From: an uncultured Actinomycetes bacterium
GTDB lineage: Bacteria > Actinomycetota > Actinomycetes > Nanopelagicales > Nanopelagicaceae
Length of the DNA stretch: 14,560 nucleotides
Assembly (NCBI GenBank): GCA_903865885.1
Contig: CAIPLJ010000189.1
Span: 1-14,560, forward strand
Direction of reading: 5' to 3'
Shown: one piece after another, positions 8,467 through 14,560 of the stretch
Layout: every line of letters starts with the position of its first letter
Numbering within the stretch: the first letter of the stretch is position 1
Position numbers and translations under genes: made by a program
Notes under the pieces: model-generated
What the model was told of the DNA's origin: nothing
Database searches by the model: none
What the model saw: the letters and a program-made list of their open reading frames with translations, nothing else

Positions 8467-8640
8467 TCAGACCTCTAGAACCTGACGGCGGTTATAGGTA
8501 CCGCATGTAGGGCATGCAACGTGGTTGAGCTTTGGCTGCTGGCACTGTTGGCATGTTGAGATAGCCGCTGCAGTTGTCTTCCACATGCTTCGTCGTGAAC
8601 GTGTCTTCGAACGAGACATTTTTCGCTTTGGTACTGGCAC
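8467..8640 (-). CDS. rpmF: 50S ribosomal protein L32 (bL32, zinc-type)
   Basis: Small structural protein of the large ribosomal subunit, 57 residues. It begins VPVPKRKMSRSKTRSRR and WKTT follows at 20-23, as in other L32 proteins. Cysteines C30, C33, C43 and C46 form a CxxC-x9-CxxC pattern, the zinc-binding version. It starts at GTG 8640, with AAGGA 8 bases upstream. The position between DUF177 and rnc is the standard context: YceD-L32 pairs are conserved across bacteria. The stop codon TGA overlaps the probable rnc start region. Confidence 0.96.
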   Translation of the reverse strand: MPVPKRKMSRSKTRSRRSMWKTTAAAISTCQQCQQPKLNHVACPTCGTYNRRQVLEV

Positions 8641-8717
8641 GGTAATCGTCCTTTATCTTGATGAAATCTAGTGAGCTACAAACGTGTGGTCTGCCGCCGT
8701 TATGGGGTAAGTATCGC

Positions 8718-9296
8718 TTATTTCTCGGGATTGCCAAAATCGAGATTCTCAAGGCCCGACCAGCGAGCATCGATGACCTCATGAGCGTGGTCTTCCGGCA
8801 GGCTCGCCCACTTCTCCCCGCAATCTGGGCAGAGCCCCAAGCACTCCTCGGAGCAGAGTGGGTTCACAGGTAAGGTCAAAATAATTGCATCAATGATTGG
8901 AATCTCAAGGTTCATGAGATCACCTTCCATCTGAAGTTCATCTTCAATCTCAAGGTCAATATCTTCATCATCGCGCTTCTTCTTGCGACCTTTTTCATTG
9001 GTCGGTTCATATCGGTAGAGCTCTTGAATCTTGCGATCGATAACTACTTCAACGGACTCGAGGCAACGAATACATTCGCCAATCGCAACGGCGTAAATTT
9101 CAGCGCTCAGAAGCACGCCCTCAGTGACAGATTCAAGGCGAATATCGGCCTCAATGACATCGCCTTCAGGCACAGCAATGAGCGGCACTCCGATACGAGT
9201 TGGCGCCTCGATATCGAGCTCATACTCCTTGAGTTCGCCGGTTCGACGCGGAAGCTCGTAGGTGTTGAGAATAAAGGGGGTGTTCTTCTTACTCAT
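8718..9296 (-). CDS. yceD: DUF177 / YceD family protein (23S rRNA accumulation protein)
   Basis: Member of the DUF177 family that almost always precedes rpmF; in E. coli and plants it has been linked to 23S rRNA accumulation, although its exact action is not settled. At 192 residues it is a typical length. C75 and C78 form a first CxxC pair, and CSEECLGLCPDCG (148-160) supplies C148, C152, C156 and C159, the family's cysteine signature and a probable zinc site. A strongly charged segment with a basic cluster (GRKKKRDDEDIDLE, 103-116) sits in the middle and is probably a flexible linker. It lies 77 bases before rpmF and 15 bases after the SepIVA-like gene. Family call is firm; the biochemical role here is known only by homology. 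Confidence 0.92.
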   Translation of the reverse strand: MSKKNTPFILNTYELPRRTGELKEYELDIEAPTRIGVPLIAVPEGDVIEADIRLESVTEGVLLSAEIYAVAIGECIRCLESVEVVIDRKIQELYRYEPTNEKGRKKKRDDEDIDLEIEDELQMEGDLMNLEIPIIDAIILTLPVNPLCSEECLGLCPDCGEKWASLPEDHAHEVIDARWSGLENLDFGNPEK

Positions 9297-9311
9297 CGTT
9301 GACGCTCTTAA

Positions 9312-9800
9312 CTAATTATCAGCGTTGAGCTGAGAAAGAATATCTTTATCGTCAGCGCCTTCGAGGCGTTCACGACCACGTGCAACGGCATCCATCGTCT
9401 TATTGAGGATTACTTCAAGAGTTGCAAGGCGTCCATCAATATATGCCTCAACCTCACGGCGCTCATCTTCGGCAATTTCGCGAGCTTCATGAAGGATCCG
9501 TTGTGCTTCATCACGCGCGGCTTGCACGATAGAAGTCTGTTCGACCATACGAGCAACATCTTCGCGAGCAGAGGCGATCATTGATTCAGCGCTCATGCGA
9601 CCTTCTTCAATGATGCGCTCTTTATCAGCGATGATTGATTCGGCTTCATCTAAATCTGACGGCAGGAAGTCGCGAGCTCCTTCGAGGATCTCGAGCATCT
9701 CGCCACGATGGACTACGCATGAGGCAGAGAGTGGAACTCCTCGGGCTTCTTCAACAACTGCAATTGCTGTATTGAGTTTCTCAATCGAATCCATTGTCAT
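9312..9800 (-). CDS. sepIVA: SepIVA-like DivIVA-domain coiled-coil septation protein
   Basis: The 162-residue protein has a hydrophobic-charged N-terminus (about 1-45, including GVPLSASCVVHRGEMLEILEG-type sequence) and then an almost continuous charged helix from about 46 to 150, rich in A, E, R and D with heptad-like spacing. There are no membrane segments or signal peptide. In mycobacteria the gene at the same place, beside DUF177, rpmF, rnc and smc, encodes SepIVA (Rv2927c/MSMEG_2416), a DivIVA-domain septation protein. Position and architecture both fit, so a role at the septum or in polar cell-wall assembly is likely but inferred. Its ATG overlaps the coaD stop as ATGA, with AGGAGA (9812-9807) 6 bases upstream, indicating translational coupling. 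It could also be described simply as an ATP synthase subunit b-like or DivIVA-like coiled coil. Confidence 0.8.
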   Translation of the reverse strand: MTMDSIEKLNTAIAVVEEARGVPLSASCVVHRGEMLEILEGARDFLPSDLDEAESIIADKERIIEEGRMSAESMIASAREDVARMVEQTSIVQAARDEAQRILHEAREIAEDERREVEAYIDGRLATLEVILNKTMDAVARGRERLEGADDKDILSQLNADN

Positions 9801-10279
9801 TTCTGTTCTCCTGCTCTAGCTCGTAACGCTTCATGGACATTTGCTGGAACCATCGATGAGACATCTCCACCGTAATGTGCGAGCTCCTTAACAATTGATG
9901 ATGATAAGAATGAGTGTGCGGGAGAAGTGGCCATGAACATTGTCTCTACACCCGATGCCTGGATATGAACCTGTGCCATCTGCATTTCGTAATCAAAGTC
10001 AGTGACTGCGCGGAGTCCCTTAACGATTGCTTGTGCGCCATTCTTCTTGCAATATTCGACGAGTAAGCCGCTGCCAGAATCAACGCGGACATTGGGAAAT
10101 TTCTTCACATTCTCACTGATCATCTTCATGCGTTCTTCGACTGAGAAGAGCCCGGATTTATTACGATTGACGAAGACTGCGACAATCACTTCATCAAATT
10201 GCCCACTGGCGCGCTCGATAATGTCGAGGTGGCCAAAGGTGATGGGATCGAAGGAGCCCGGGCACACTGCGCGTTTCAT
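9797..10279 (-). CDS. coaD: Phosphopantetheine adenylyltransferase
   Basis: Transfers AMP from ATP to 4'-phosphopantetheine, giving dephospho-CoA, the fourth step of CoA synthesis from pantothenate. The ATG at 10279 gives 160 residues, the family length, and the proper N-terminus MKRAVCPGSFDPITFGH with the nucleotidyltransferase TFGH at 14-17. KGLRAVTDFDYE (87-98) and SSSIVKEL (126-133, including the SSS pocket) are also diagnostic. The frame stays open upstream to an ATG at 10405, but that would add 42 unrelated residues overlapping rsmD and is rejected. The pairing rsmD-coaD is widely conserved. No clear ribosome site precedes 10279; a small inverted repeat (10292-10304) lies in the 29-base gap after rsmD. 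The end overlaps the SepIVA-like gene. Confidence 0.97.
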   Translation of the reverse strand: MKRAVCPGSFDPITFGHLDIIERASGQFDEVIVAVFVNRNKSGLFSVEERMKMISENVKKFPNVRVDSGSGLLVEYCKKNGAQAIVKGLRAVTDFDYEMQMAQVHIQASGVETMFMATSPAHSFLSSSIVKELAHYGGDVSSMVPANVHEALRARAGEQK

Positions 10280-10308
10280 GGTGCAAACGCTAGCAATGAT
10301 TGCTGAGG

Positions 10309-10899
10309 TTATCCATTTTCCCCATCTACACGCGTAGGAACTCCATAAAAAATTGTTGCCTGCCCGTATTTCTTTTGACGCACTTCTTCGAGTCCTTCGG
10401 GCCATGAAATCTCTTTCACGCGACTATTGCGTTCGATTGCAATAAGAGCCTGTTGATCGATAAAGCCACCATCGCGCAATTGAATAAGTGTTTCAATGAC
10501 ATCAACGTCATCAACTTCATACGGTGGATCGATATAAATGAAGTGATAAGGCTGCGCGGCCTTATCTTCGAGGAAGCGATGAACGTGCATTGAGTACAGA
10601 TGGAAAATTCCGGGACATCCCGCACTCTTGAGATTCTCCAAATTACTTGCGATTGCCTTGGCGGCAAAATCATCTTTCTCGACCGCATGAACGAGCGCTG
10701 CTCCACGCGAAAGCGCTTCAAGTGCAATTGCACCTGTTCCTGCATAGAGATCTAAAACATTAAGTCCATCAAATTCCCCGAACTCAGATGTCAACGTTGA
10801 AAAGAGCGCTTCGCGTGCTCGATCTGATGTGGGGCGAGTCGACGATGCCACTGCATCGATAGAACGTCCTTTAGCAAGGCCAGCGATAATTCTCATCAT
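10309..10899 (-). CDS. rsmD: 16S rRNA (guanine966-N2)-methyltransferase RsmD
   Basis: SAM-dependent methyltransferase that modifies guanine 966 of 16S rRNA in the 30S subunit. At 196 residues it has the N-terminal RIIAGLAKGR, the TRPTSDRAREALFS motif (21-34), the SAM-binding DLYAGTGAIALEALSRGA (50-67) and the catalytic DPPY (124-127). The recG stop overlaps its start as TAATG. Two ATG codons lie side by side (10899 and 10896) and either may be used. Coupling to recG is likely, since no independent promoter space exists. Confidence 0.96.
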   Translation of the reverse strand: MMRIIAGLAKGRSIDAVASSTRPTSDRAREALFSTLTSEFGEFDGLNVLDLYAGTGAIALEALSRGAALVHAVEKDDFAAKAIASNLENLKSAGCPGIFHLYSMHVHRFLEDKAAQPYHFIYIDPPYEVDDVDVIETLIQLRDGGFIDQQALIAIERNSRVKEISWPEGLEEVRQKKYGQATIFYGVPTRVDGENG

Positions 10900-13064
10900 T
10901 AAGCCTTATCTATATATTCAGAAGCTGCATCCGCTTGAATGTCTGCAAGCTCTGTCGCTAAAAGTGGGAACTGTGAAAGTCCTAATTCGAGAATTATAGA
11001 TGCATCTTCACGTGCCTGCTCAATCATCGATTCGTCCCTAAGAACTCGCAGCAATCGCAGGTGTGAACGCCCTCCTGATTGGCTAACACCTAATACATCT
11101 CCTTCGCGTCTTTGCTCGAGATCTATGCGAGAGAGTTCAAATCCATCGAGAGTTCCAGCAACTGCATCTAGTCGCTCTCGTGCTGATGTCTCTGCCGGGG
11201 CACTTGTGACAAGTAGACAGAGACCCGGGGATGTTCCACGACCAACGCGACCACGCAGCTGGTGCAACTGAGAAACACCGAAGCGATCGGCATCCATAAT
11301 GACCATCACTGTTGCATTCGGAACATCGACTCCGACTTCGATGACAGTTGTTGAGATCAAGACATCAATTTCTTTATCCGTAAATGCTCTCATCGTTGAA
11401 TCTTTGAGCTCTGCACTCTGTCGGCCATGGAGTGGTGCCACCTTTACGGTTTTGAGTGCTCCTCCAGAGAGAAGTGGCCCAAGCTCTTCGACAGAAGCAA
11501 TCTCTGTACTGCTCTCTCCCATGAGGAAATCAATATCAGAATCTTCAGGAGTTCCTGCAGAAATTCGCGGAGCAACGATGTATGCCTGATGTCCCTGTGA
11601 GACTTCTTCGGTGATTCGCTCCCATGCTCGCTCTAAGAAACCTGGTTTCTCGAGAACAGGGATTACATGCGTTGTGATGGGTTGTCGACCCAATGGCAAT
11701 TCGCGCAACGTTGATACATCGAGATCTCCGAAGACGGTCATTGCAACAGTTCTAGGAATTGGAGTCGCTGTCATCACAAGAAGATGTGGAGGATTCTGCG
11801 CCTTGCTCTTGAGAGCATCGCGTTGTTCGACACCAAAGCGATGTTGTTCATCGACAACGATGAGACCTAGATCGTTAAATGCAACGCTCTCACCCAAGAG
11901 AGCATGGGTTCCAATCACAATTCCTGCAGCACCCGATGCAGCAAGTGCAAGTGCATCCTTTCGTGCAGCTGCACTTTGTGAGCCTGTAATGAGAGTTACT
12001 TGTGTCGCGATATCTGAGCCACCGAGCATGCCGCCTTGTGAAAGAGGACCGAGAAGTTTTTCAATAGTGCGAAGGTGTTGCGCAGCAAGTACTTCGGTAG
12101 GTGCAAGAAGGGCTGCTTGTCCCCCGTTATCAATGACGGACAACATTGCGCGCAGCGCCACAACAGTCTTACCTGAACCAACTTCACCTTGCAGCAAGCG
12201 ATGCATAGGGTGCGGTTGCGCCACATCATCGGCGATTTCCTTTGCAACTTCTTTCTGGCCCGCAGTAAGTTCGTAGGGAAGAGATGCATCGAGTGCATCG
12301 AGTAGCCCACCGCTGCGTGCAGGTCTTGCCACTGCATCGAGATTTTTGAGTTCTTTCCGCCTTGTTAAAAGAAGCAATTGCAAGAGGAATGCTTCATCGT
12401 ATGTGATGCGTTGGCGCGCTTTCTCGGCAGTATCGAGATCTACTGGATTGTGAAGTTGCACAATTGCTTGATGCAGAGTCGGATAGCCATATTTTTCACG
12501 TATGGATTCGGGCAAGAAATCTGGAACTTCATCGAGGGCGCCTACTGCTAATTCAATGCACTGAGCAATCTTCCACGATGGCAACTTTGCACTTGCCGGA
12601 TACATAGGCAGATACTTGCCAGCAAAACTTTCGACAGCCGCATCAACATCATTGCCATCTGCAATGAGCTCATAATCTGGGTGGGCCAGTTGTCGTTTCC
12701 CGTTGAAGACGCCAACTTTGCCTGCGAAGAGTCCTTGTTTACCGACCTTGAGCTCTTTCTCGCGCCAGGCTTGGTTGAAGAAGGTGAGCGATAACTTCGC
12801 TGATCCATCGGTGACGATTACTTCGAGAATATTTCCTTTACGGCCCTGCAATCTGCGGCTAGATGCGCTAAAGATTTCAGCGAGAATTGTTACCTCATCG
12901 CCTTCATTGAGCTCTGAAATATTGGAAAGCTCGCCACGTACTAAATATCTGCGAGGGTAGTGATGGAGTAAATCTCCAACGGTTGTATAGCCAAATAAAT
13001 CTTTCAGCACTTTTGTAGTGCGATCACCCAGGACTCCGACGAGTTTGGAATCAAGGGTGGCCAT
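10899..13064 (-). CDS. recG: ATP-dependent DNA helicase RecG
   Basis: Branch-migrating helicase that remodels stalled replication forks and recombination intermediates. It is 721 residues, near the usual length. The N-terminal wedge/OB domain (about 40-160) is followed by helicase motifs: Walker A LLQGEVGSGKT (290-300), the DEQH box VVDEQHRFG (403-411), MTATPIPRT (431-439) and, in the second lobe, the motif VI sequence QLRGRVGRGTSPG. The TRG-like C-terminal region after VLGVSQSGGRS is present. The ATG at 13064 has AGGAGAG 9 bases upstream. It leads the minus-strand run and is divergent from rpmB across 163 bases, which must contain its promoter. A DAK-type kinase gene usually lies upstream of recG in this phylum and is missing here. 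Confidence 0.98.
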   Translation of the reverse strand: MATLDSKLVGVLGDRTTKVLKDLFGYTTVGDLLHHYPRRYLVRGELSNISELNEGDEVTILAEIFSASSRRLQGRKGNILEVIVTDGSAKLSLTFFNQAWREKELKVGKQGLFAGKVGVFNGKRQLAHPDYELIADGNDVDAAVESFAGKYLPMYPASAKLPSWKIAQCIELAVGALDEVPDFLPESIREKYGYPTLHQAIVQLHNPVDLDTAEKARQRITYDEAFLLQLLLLTRRKELKNLDAVARPARSGGLLDALDASLPYELTAGQKEVAKEIADDVAQPHPMHRLLQGEVGSGKTVVALRAMLSVIDNGGQAALLAPTEVLAAQHLRTIEKLLGPLSQGGMLGGSDIATQVTLITGSQSAAARKDALALAASGAAGIVIGTHALLGESVAFNDLGLIVVDEQHRFGVEQRDALKSKAQNPPHLLVMTATPIPRTVAMTVFGDLDVSTLRELPLGRQPITTHVIPVLEKPGFLERAWERITEEVSQGHQAYIVAPRISAGTPEDSDIDFLMGESSTEIASVEELGPLLSGGALKTVKVAPLHGRQSAELKDSTMRAFTDKEIDVLISTTVIEVGVDVPNATVMVIMDADRFGVSQLHQLRGRVGRGTSPGLCLLVTSAPAETSARERLDAVAGTLDGFELSRIDLEQRREGDVLGVSQSGGRSHLRLLRVLRDESMIEQAREDASIILELGLSQFPLLATELADIQADAASEYIDKA

Positions 13065-13147
13065 GGCGTTATTCTCTCCTTACAAGTGCTCACTCGACCT
13101 TACTTTTCGCATGGATTTTGGCGGATTCGCCCTATCCCGCCCCCTCT

Positions 13148-13156
13148 TGCTACCCT
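13148..13156 (+). promoter_or_regulatory. Possible extended -10 promoter for rpmB
   Basis: TGCTACCCT fits the extended -10 pattern TGnTAnnnT. It would start transcription near 13163, just before the first leader hairpin. No good -35 is seen: TTCGCC at 13126 is 19 bases away. This is a weak call from the pattern alone. Confidence 0.35.
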
Positions 13157-13164
13157 TACGCCCT

Positions 13165-13179
13165 GTTCCTCGTAGGAAC
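13165..13179 (+). repeat. First inverted repeat of the rpmB leader
   Basis: GTTCCT-CGT-AGGAAC is a perfect 6-base inverted repeat with a 3-base loop. If the extended -10 at 13148 is used, this hairpin forms the very 5' end of the rpmB mRNA. It could also be an operator in the recG-rpmB divergent spacer. Confidence 0.55.
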
Positions 13180-13182
13180 GAG

Positions 13183-13220
13183 AATTCTTTAGATCTAAGG
13201 AATTTGTAATCTAGAAGGAG
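13183..13220 (+). promoter_or_regulatory. Palindromic rpmB leader element that can also pair with the Shine-Dalgarno
   Basis: A 22-base palindrome spans 13183-13204: arms AATTCTTTA and TAAGGAATT around GATC, with the single mismatch being a T-G pair that would still pair as U-G in RNA. The left arm TTCTTTAGAT (13185-13194) can instead pair with ATCTAGAAGGA (13209-13219), ten pairs with one bulged G (13214) and one U-G pair, which would cover most of the rpmB ribosome site AAGGAG (13215-13220). The two folds exclude each other. The pairing is read from the sequence; any regulatory function is inferred. Confidence 0.5.
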
Positions 13221-13227
13221 TACCGAC

Positions 13228-13413
13228 ATGGCATCTTCATGCGACATCTGTGGCAAGGGCCCAAGCTTTGGCAATAACGTTTCACACTCACAGGTGAAGA
13301 CACGTCGTCGTTGGAATCCAAATATCCAGCGTGTAAAGACACTTGTTGCTGGTGCATCAAAGCGTCAGAACGTTTGTACTTCATGCCTTAAGGCTGGAAA
13401 AGTTACTCGCTAA
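13228..13413 (+). CDS. rpmB: 50S ribosomal protein L28 (bL28, zinc-type)
   Basis: Structural protein of the large ribosomal subunit, 61 residues. It shows CDICGKGP at 5-12, the NVSHSQVKTRRRWNPN segment (17-32) typical of L28, and CTSC at 50-53. Thus C5, C8, C50 and C53 form the four-cysteine zinc-binding version, so this is not the cysteine-free zinc-starvation paralogue. The start has AAGGAG with 7 bases to the ATG. It is the only complete plus-strand gene in the window, divergent from recG and meeting thiL tail to tail: the two stop codons abut with no spacer. Its leader has two inverted repeats and its terminator lies inside thiL. Confidence 0.97.
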   Translation: MASSCDICGKGPSFGNNVSHSQVKTRRRWNPNIQRVKTLVAGASKRQNVCTSCLKAGKVTR

Positions 13414-14343
13414 CTACTTACTTTGATCGAAGTGGCTCCAGGAAACTGGGGCCACTTTGCCTTTCACCCCTGAAATTCCGCTTCCTGATTCCACAGTTCC
13501 AATTCTAATTCCAGGCAAATTAACACCCGTGGCAAGCAGAGCGTGATCTTCTCCCCCTGCAAAAATCCACTGGAAGACATCTATCTTCAACTCATCTGCA
13601 AGGCTAGATAAATCTGCAAATTCACTTGCTTGAGAAATCAGGGATTGATCCAGAGCTAGCTGCACACCTGATGCTTTTGCGATCTGTTCAGCCTGAGTTA
13701 ATACTGAATCACTGACATCGGCCATCGAAGTCGCCTTGCTGAAATCACATGTGTAATCCAACGTAGGTGCAGAAAATTCCGAAAGTGCTTTTTCAGCAAT
13801 TGCACTATTAATTGAAACTTCTCGTGTGAGTAATTCAAGTCCGGCTGCTGACCATCCTGTTAATGAGGAGAGGTAGAGGCCATCTCCCACCTGTGCACCA
13901 CTTCGAAGAATGGGTGATTGCGCAGCGCCCATGGCGGTCATCGAAATCATAATTTTAGGTCCGCGCGCAACATCGCCACCAACGATATGTGCTCCTGCAA
14001 GGTCAGCTTCGTGCTTCATACCTCTGGCTAAATTTTCAATCCATTGCAGTGTCTCATTACCCGTGAGGGCAACGGATGCTGTCAAAAAGTCGCAGCGCCC
14101 TCCCATGGCCAAGATATCTGCGACATTGGCAGCAGTTATCTTTCGCCCAATATCAAAGGCCGATGACCACTCGAGTTTGAAGTGCACATCTTCGACTGCC
14201 ATATCTGAGGTGATAAGAGACTGCGTAGAAGTTCCAAGAACGGCTGCATCATCGCCGATTCCAACAATTACTCGGGGATCTGTGGTGGCGAAAATCTTCT
14301 GCAACGCAGATATAACATCGCTCTCTTGAAAACCCATAGCCAT
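13414..14343 (-). CDS. thiL: Thiamine-monophosphate kinase ThiL
   Basis: Phosphorylates thiamine monophosphate to thiamine diphosphate, the last step of cofactor synthesis. At 309 residues it has the family length and the PurM-like fold motifs in order: GIGDDAAVL (28-36), SDMAVEDVHF (46-55), ANVADILAMGG (72-82), GGDVARGP (122-129), ADVSDSVLTQAEQIAKASG (208-226) and GGEDHALLATG (263-273). The usual DVSDG is DVSDS here, a small departure from the common motif. The start could be M1 or M3 (MAMGF). No ribosome site precedes it, so a leaderless or very short-leader message from the 47-base divergent spacer is possible. Its last codons contain the rpmB terminator stem. Confidence 0.93.
   Translation of the reverse strand: MAMGFQESDVISALQKIFATTDPRVIVGIGDDAAVLGTSTQSLITSDMAVEDVHFKLEWSSAFDIGRKITAANVADILAMGGRCDFLTASVALTGNETLQWIENLARGMKHEADLAGAHIVGGDVARGPKIMISMTAMGAAQSPILRSGAQVGDGLYLSSLTGWSAAGLELLTREVSINSAIAEKALSEFSAPTLDYTCDFSKATSMADVSDSVLTQAEQIAKASGVQLALDQSLISQASEFADLSSLADELKIDVFQWIFAGGEDHALLATGVNLPGIRIGTVESGSGISGVKGKVAPVSWSHFDQSK
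13430..13465 (+). terminator. rpmB intrinsic terminator hairpin inside the thiL 3' end
   Basis: Starting 17 bases after the rpmB stop, arms AAGTGGCTCCAG and CTGGGGCCACTT form a 12-pair stem (one T-G pair) closed by a GAAA tetraloop, followed by TGCCTTTC. The stem is strong, and GAAA is a stabilising loop. The T-run is interrupted, so termination may be partial. In the minus direction no T-run follows, so it serves rpmB and not thiL. The same bases encode the thiL C-terminal KVAPVSWSHF. Confidence 0.7.
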
Positions 14344-14390
14344 AACACTATTGGATGAGATAGCGTTAGGGCGAAGCGAGAGGATTACAC

Positions 14391-14560
14391 ATGTCAGTAC
14401 AGGCCTACATCTTGATTCAAACCGAAGTTGGCAAAGCGTCGTCAGTTGCTGCAGCTATCAATACGATCCCTGGCGTATCACTGGCCGAGGGTGTCACTGG
14501 TCCTTACGATGTGATTATGCGCGCTGAAGCTCCATCCATGGAAGAGTTCGGTCGCGCAAT
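14391..14560 (+). CDS. Stand-alone Lrp/AsnC ligand-binding (RAM) domain protein, cut by window edge
   Basis: The visible 56 residues (MSVQAYILIQTEVGKASSVA..., then IPGVSLAEGVTGPYDVIMRAEAPSMEEFGR) match the start of the Lrp/AsnC C-terminal ligand-binding domain: a first strand, helix, and the G-x-YDV segment. There is no room for a DNA-binding helix-turn-helix domain, since the ATG sits 47 bases from divergent thiL. Proteins of this kind are about 75-95 residues and act as small-molecule-binding oligomers; their targets are mostly unknown. The ribosome site GAGAGGA (14378-14384) lies 6 bases before the ATG. TAGCGT at 14361 could be a -10. The domain call is firm, the function unknown. Confidence 0.88.
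   Translation, partial: MSVQAYILIQTEVGKASSVAAAINTIPGVSLAEGVTGPYDVIMRAEAPSMEEFGRA

Noticed and set aside
10292..10304. AGCAAT-G-ATTGCT inverted repeat between rsmD and coaD
   Set aside because: It is perfect but short with a one-base spacer; it is too small to claim as a terminator or operator without conservation.
10280..10405. CoaD extended to an ATG at 10405
   Set aside because: It would overlap rsmD and add 42 residues before the universal MKRAVCPGSFDP-type N-terminus.
11611..12276. 221-codon plus-strand open frame opposite recG
   Set aside because: It lies entirely over the RecG helicase motifs, with no recognisable domain; a shadow frame.
13080..13274. Minus-strand 64-codon frame over the rpmB leader and start
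   Set aside because: It overlaps the strong rpmB gene and the inverted repeats, has no ribosome site and no recognised domain.
1..14560. Defence system, mobile element, CRISPR array, or tRNA/rRNA gene
   Set aside because: None was found: every long stretch is covered by recognised housekeeping genes, no spaced repeats or terminal repeats were seen, and GGTTCGA-like strings fall within coding sequence.

Overview
The window looks like a compact stretch of actinobacterial chromosome made entirely of housekeeping genes. The gene order (recG, rsmD, coaD, a SepIVA-like protein, DUF177/YceD, rpmF, rnc, smc, ftsY, amt, glnB, glnD) matches the order known in Actinobacteria such as Mycobacterium and Streptomyces. 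The individual proteins are also actinobacterial in character: a 112-residue GlnK-type PII protein, a DivIVA-like protein between coaD and DUF177, and an L28 and an L32 that both keep zinc-type CxxC pairs. Base composition is far less GC-rich than usual for the phylum, spacers are very short, and two genes that usually sit in this neighbourhood (mutM between rnc and smc; a DAK/DegV-type kinase gene between rpmB and recG) are absent. Together these suggest a streamlined, low-GC actinobacterium, for example a freshwater acI (Nanopelagicales) type. That placement is inference; no 16S gene is present.

Layout, reading the minus strand from right to left. recG (13064) starts a nearly gapless run: recG, rsmD, coaD, sepIVA-like, DUF177, rpmF, rnc, smc, ftsY, and then after a 137-base spacer amt, glnB and glnD. 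glnD is cut by the left window edge. Several junctions overlap (TAATG at recG/rsmD, ATGA at coaD/sepIVA and amt/glnB, an overlap at rpmF/rnc), which points to operon transcription and translational coupling. The first block joins DNA repair (RecG), ribosome and rRNA maturation (RsmD, L32, RNase III), CoA synthesis, division/septation and chromosome segregation (SMC), and membrane protein targeting (FtsY). The amt-glnB-glnD block is a nitrogen-sensing unit: ammonium channel, PII signal protein, and the enzyme that modifies PII.

The right end holds a divergent pair (recG on minus, rpmB on plus) separated by 163 bases that contain the most interesting structure in the window: two tandem inverted repeats in the apparent rpmB leader, the second able to pair alternatively with the rpmB Shine-Dalgarno sequence. 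rpmB then meets thiL tail to tail with no spacer, and the rpmB terminator hairpin lies inside the thiL coding end. thiL is divergent from a small stand-alone Lrp/AsnC ligand-binding (RAM) domain gene cut by the right edge.

No tRNA or rRNA gene, mobile element, CRISPR array, phage gene or defence system was seen. No stretch over 300 bases lacks a gene. The candidates for new biology here are regulatory: the rpmB leader, nested inverted repeats before amt, and a probable CTG start for rnc.
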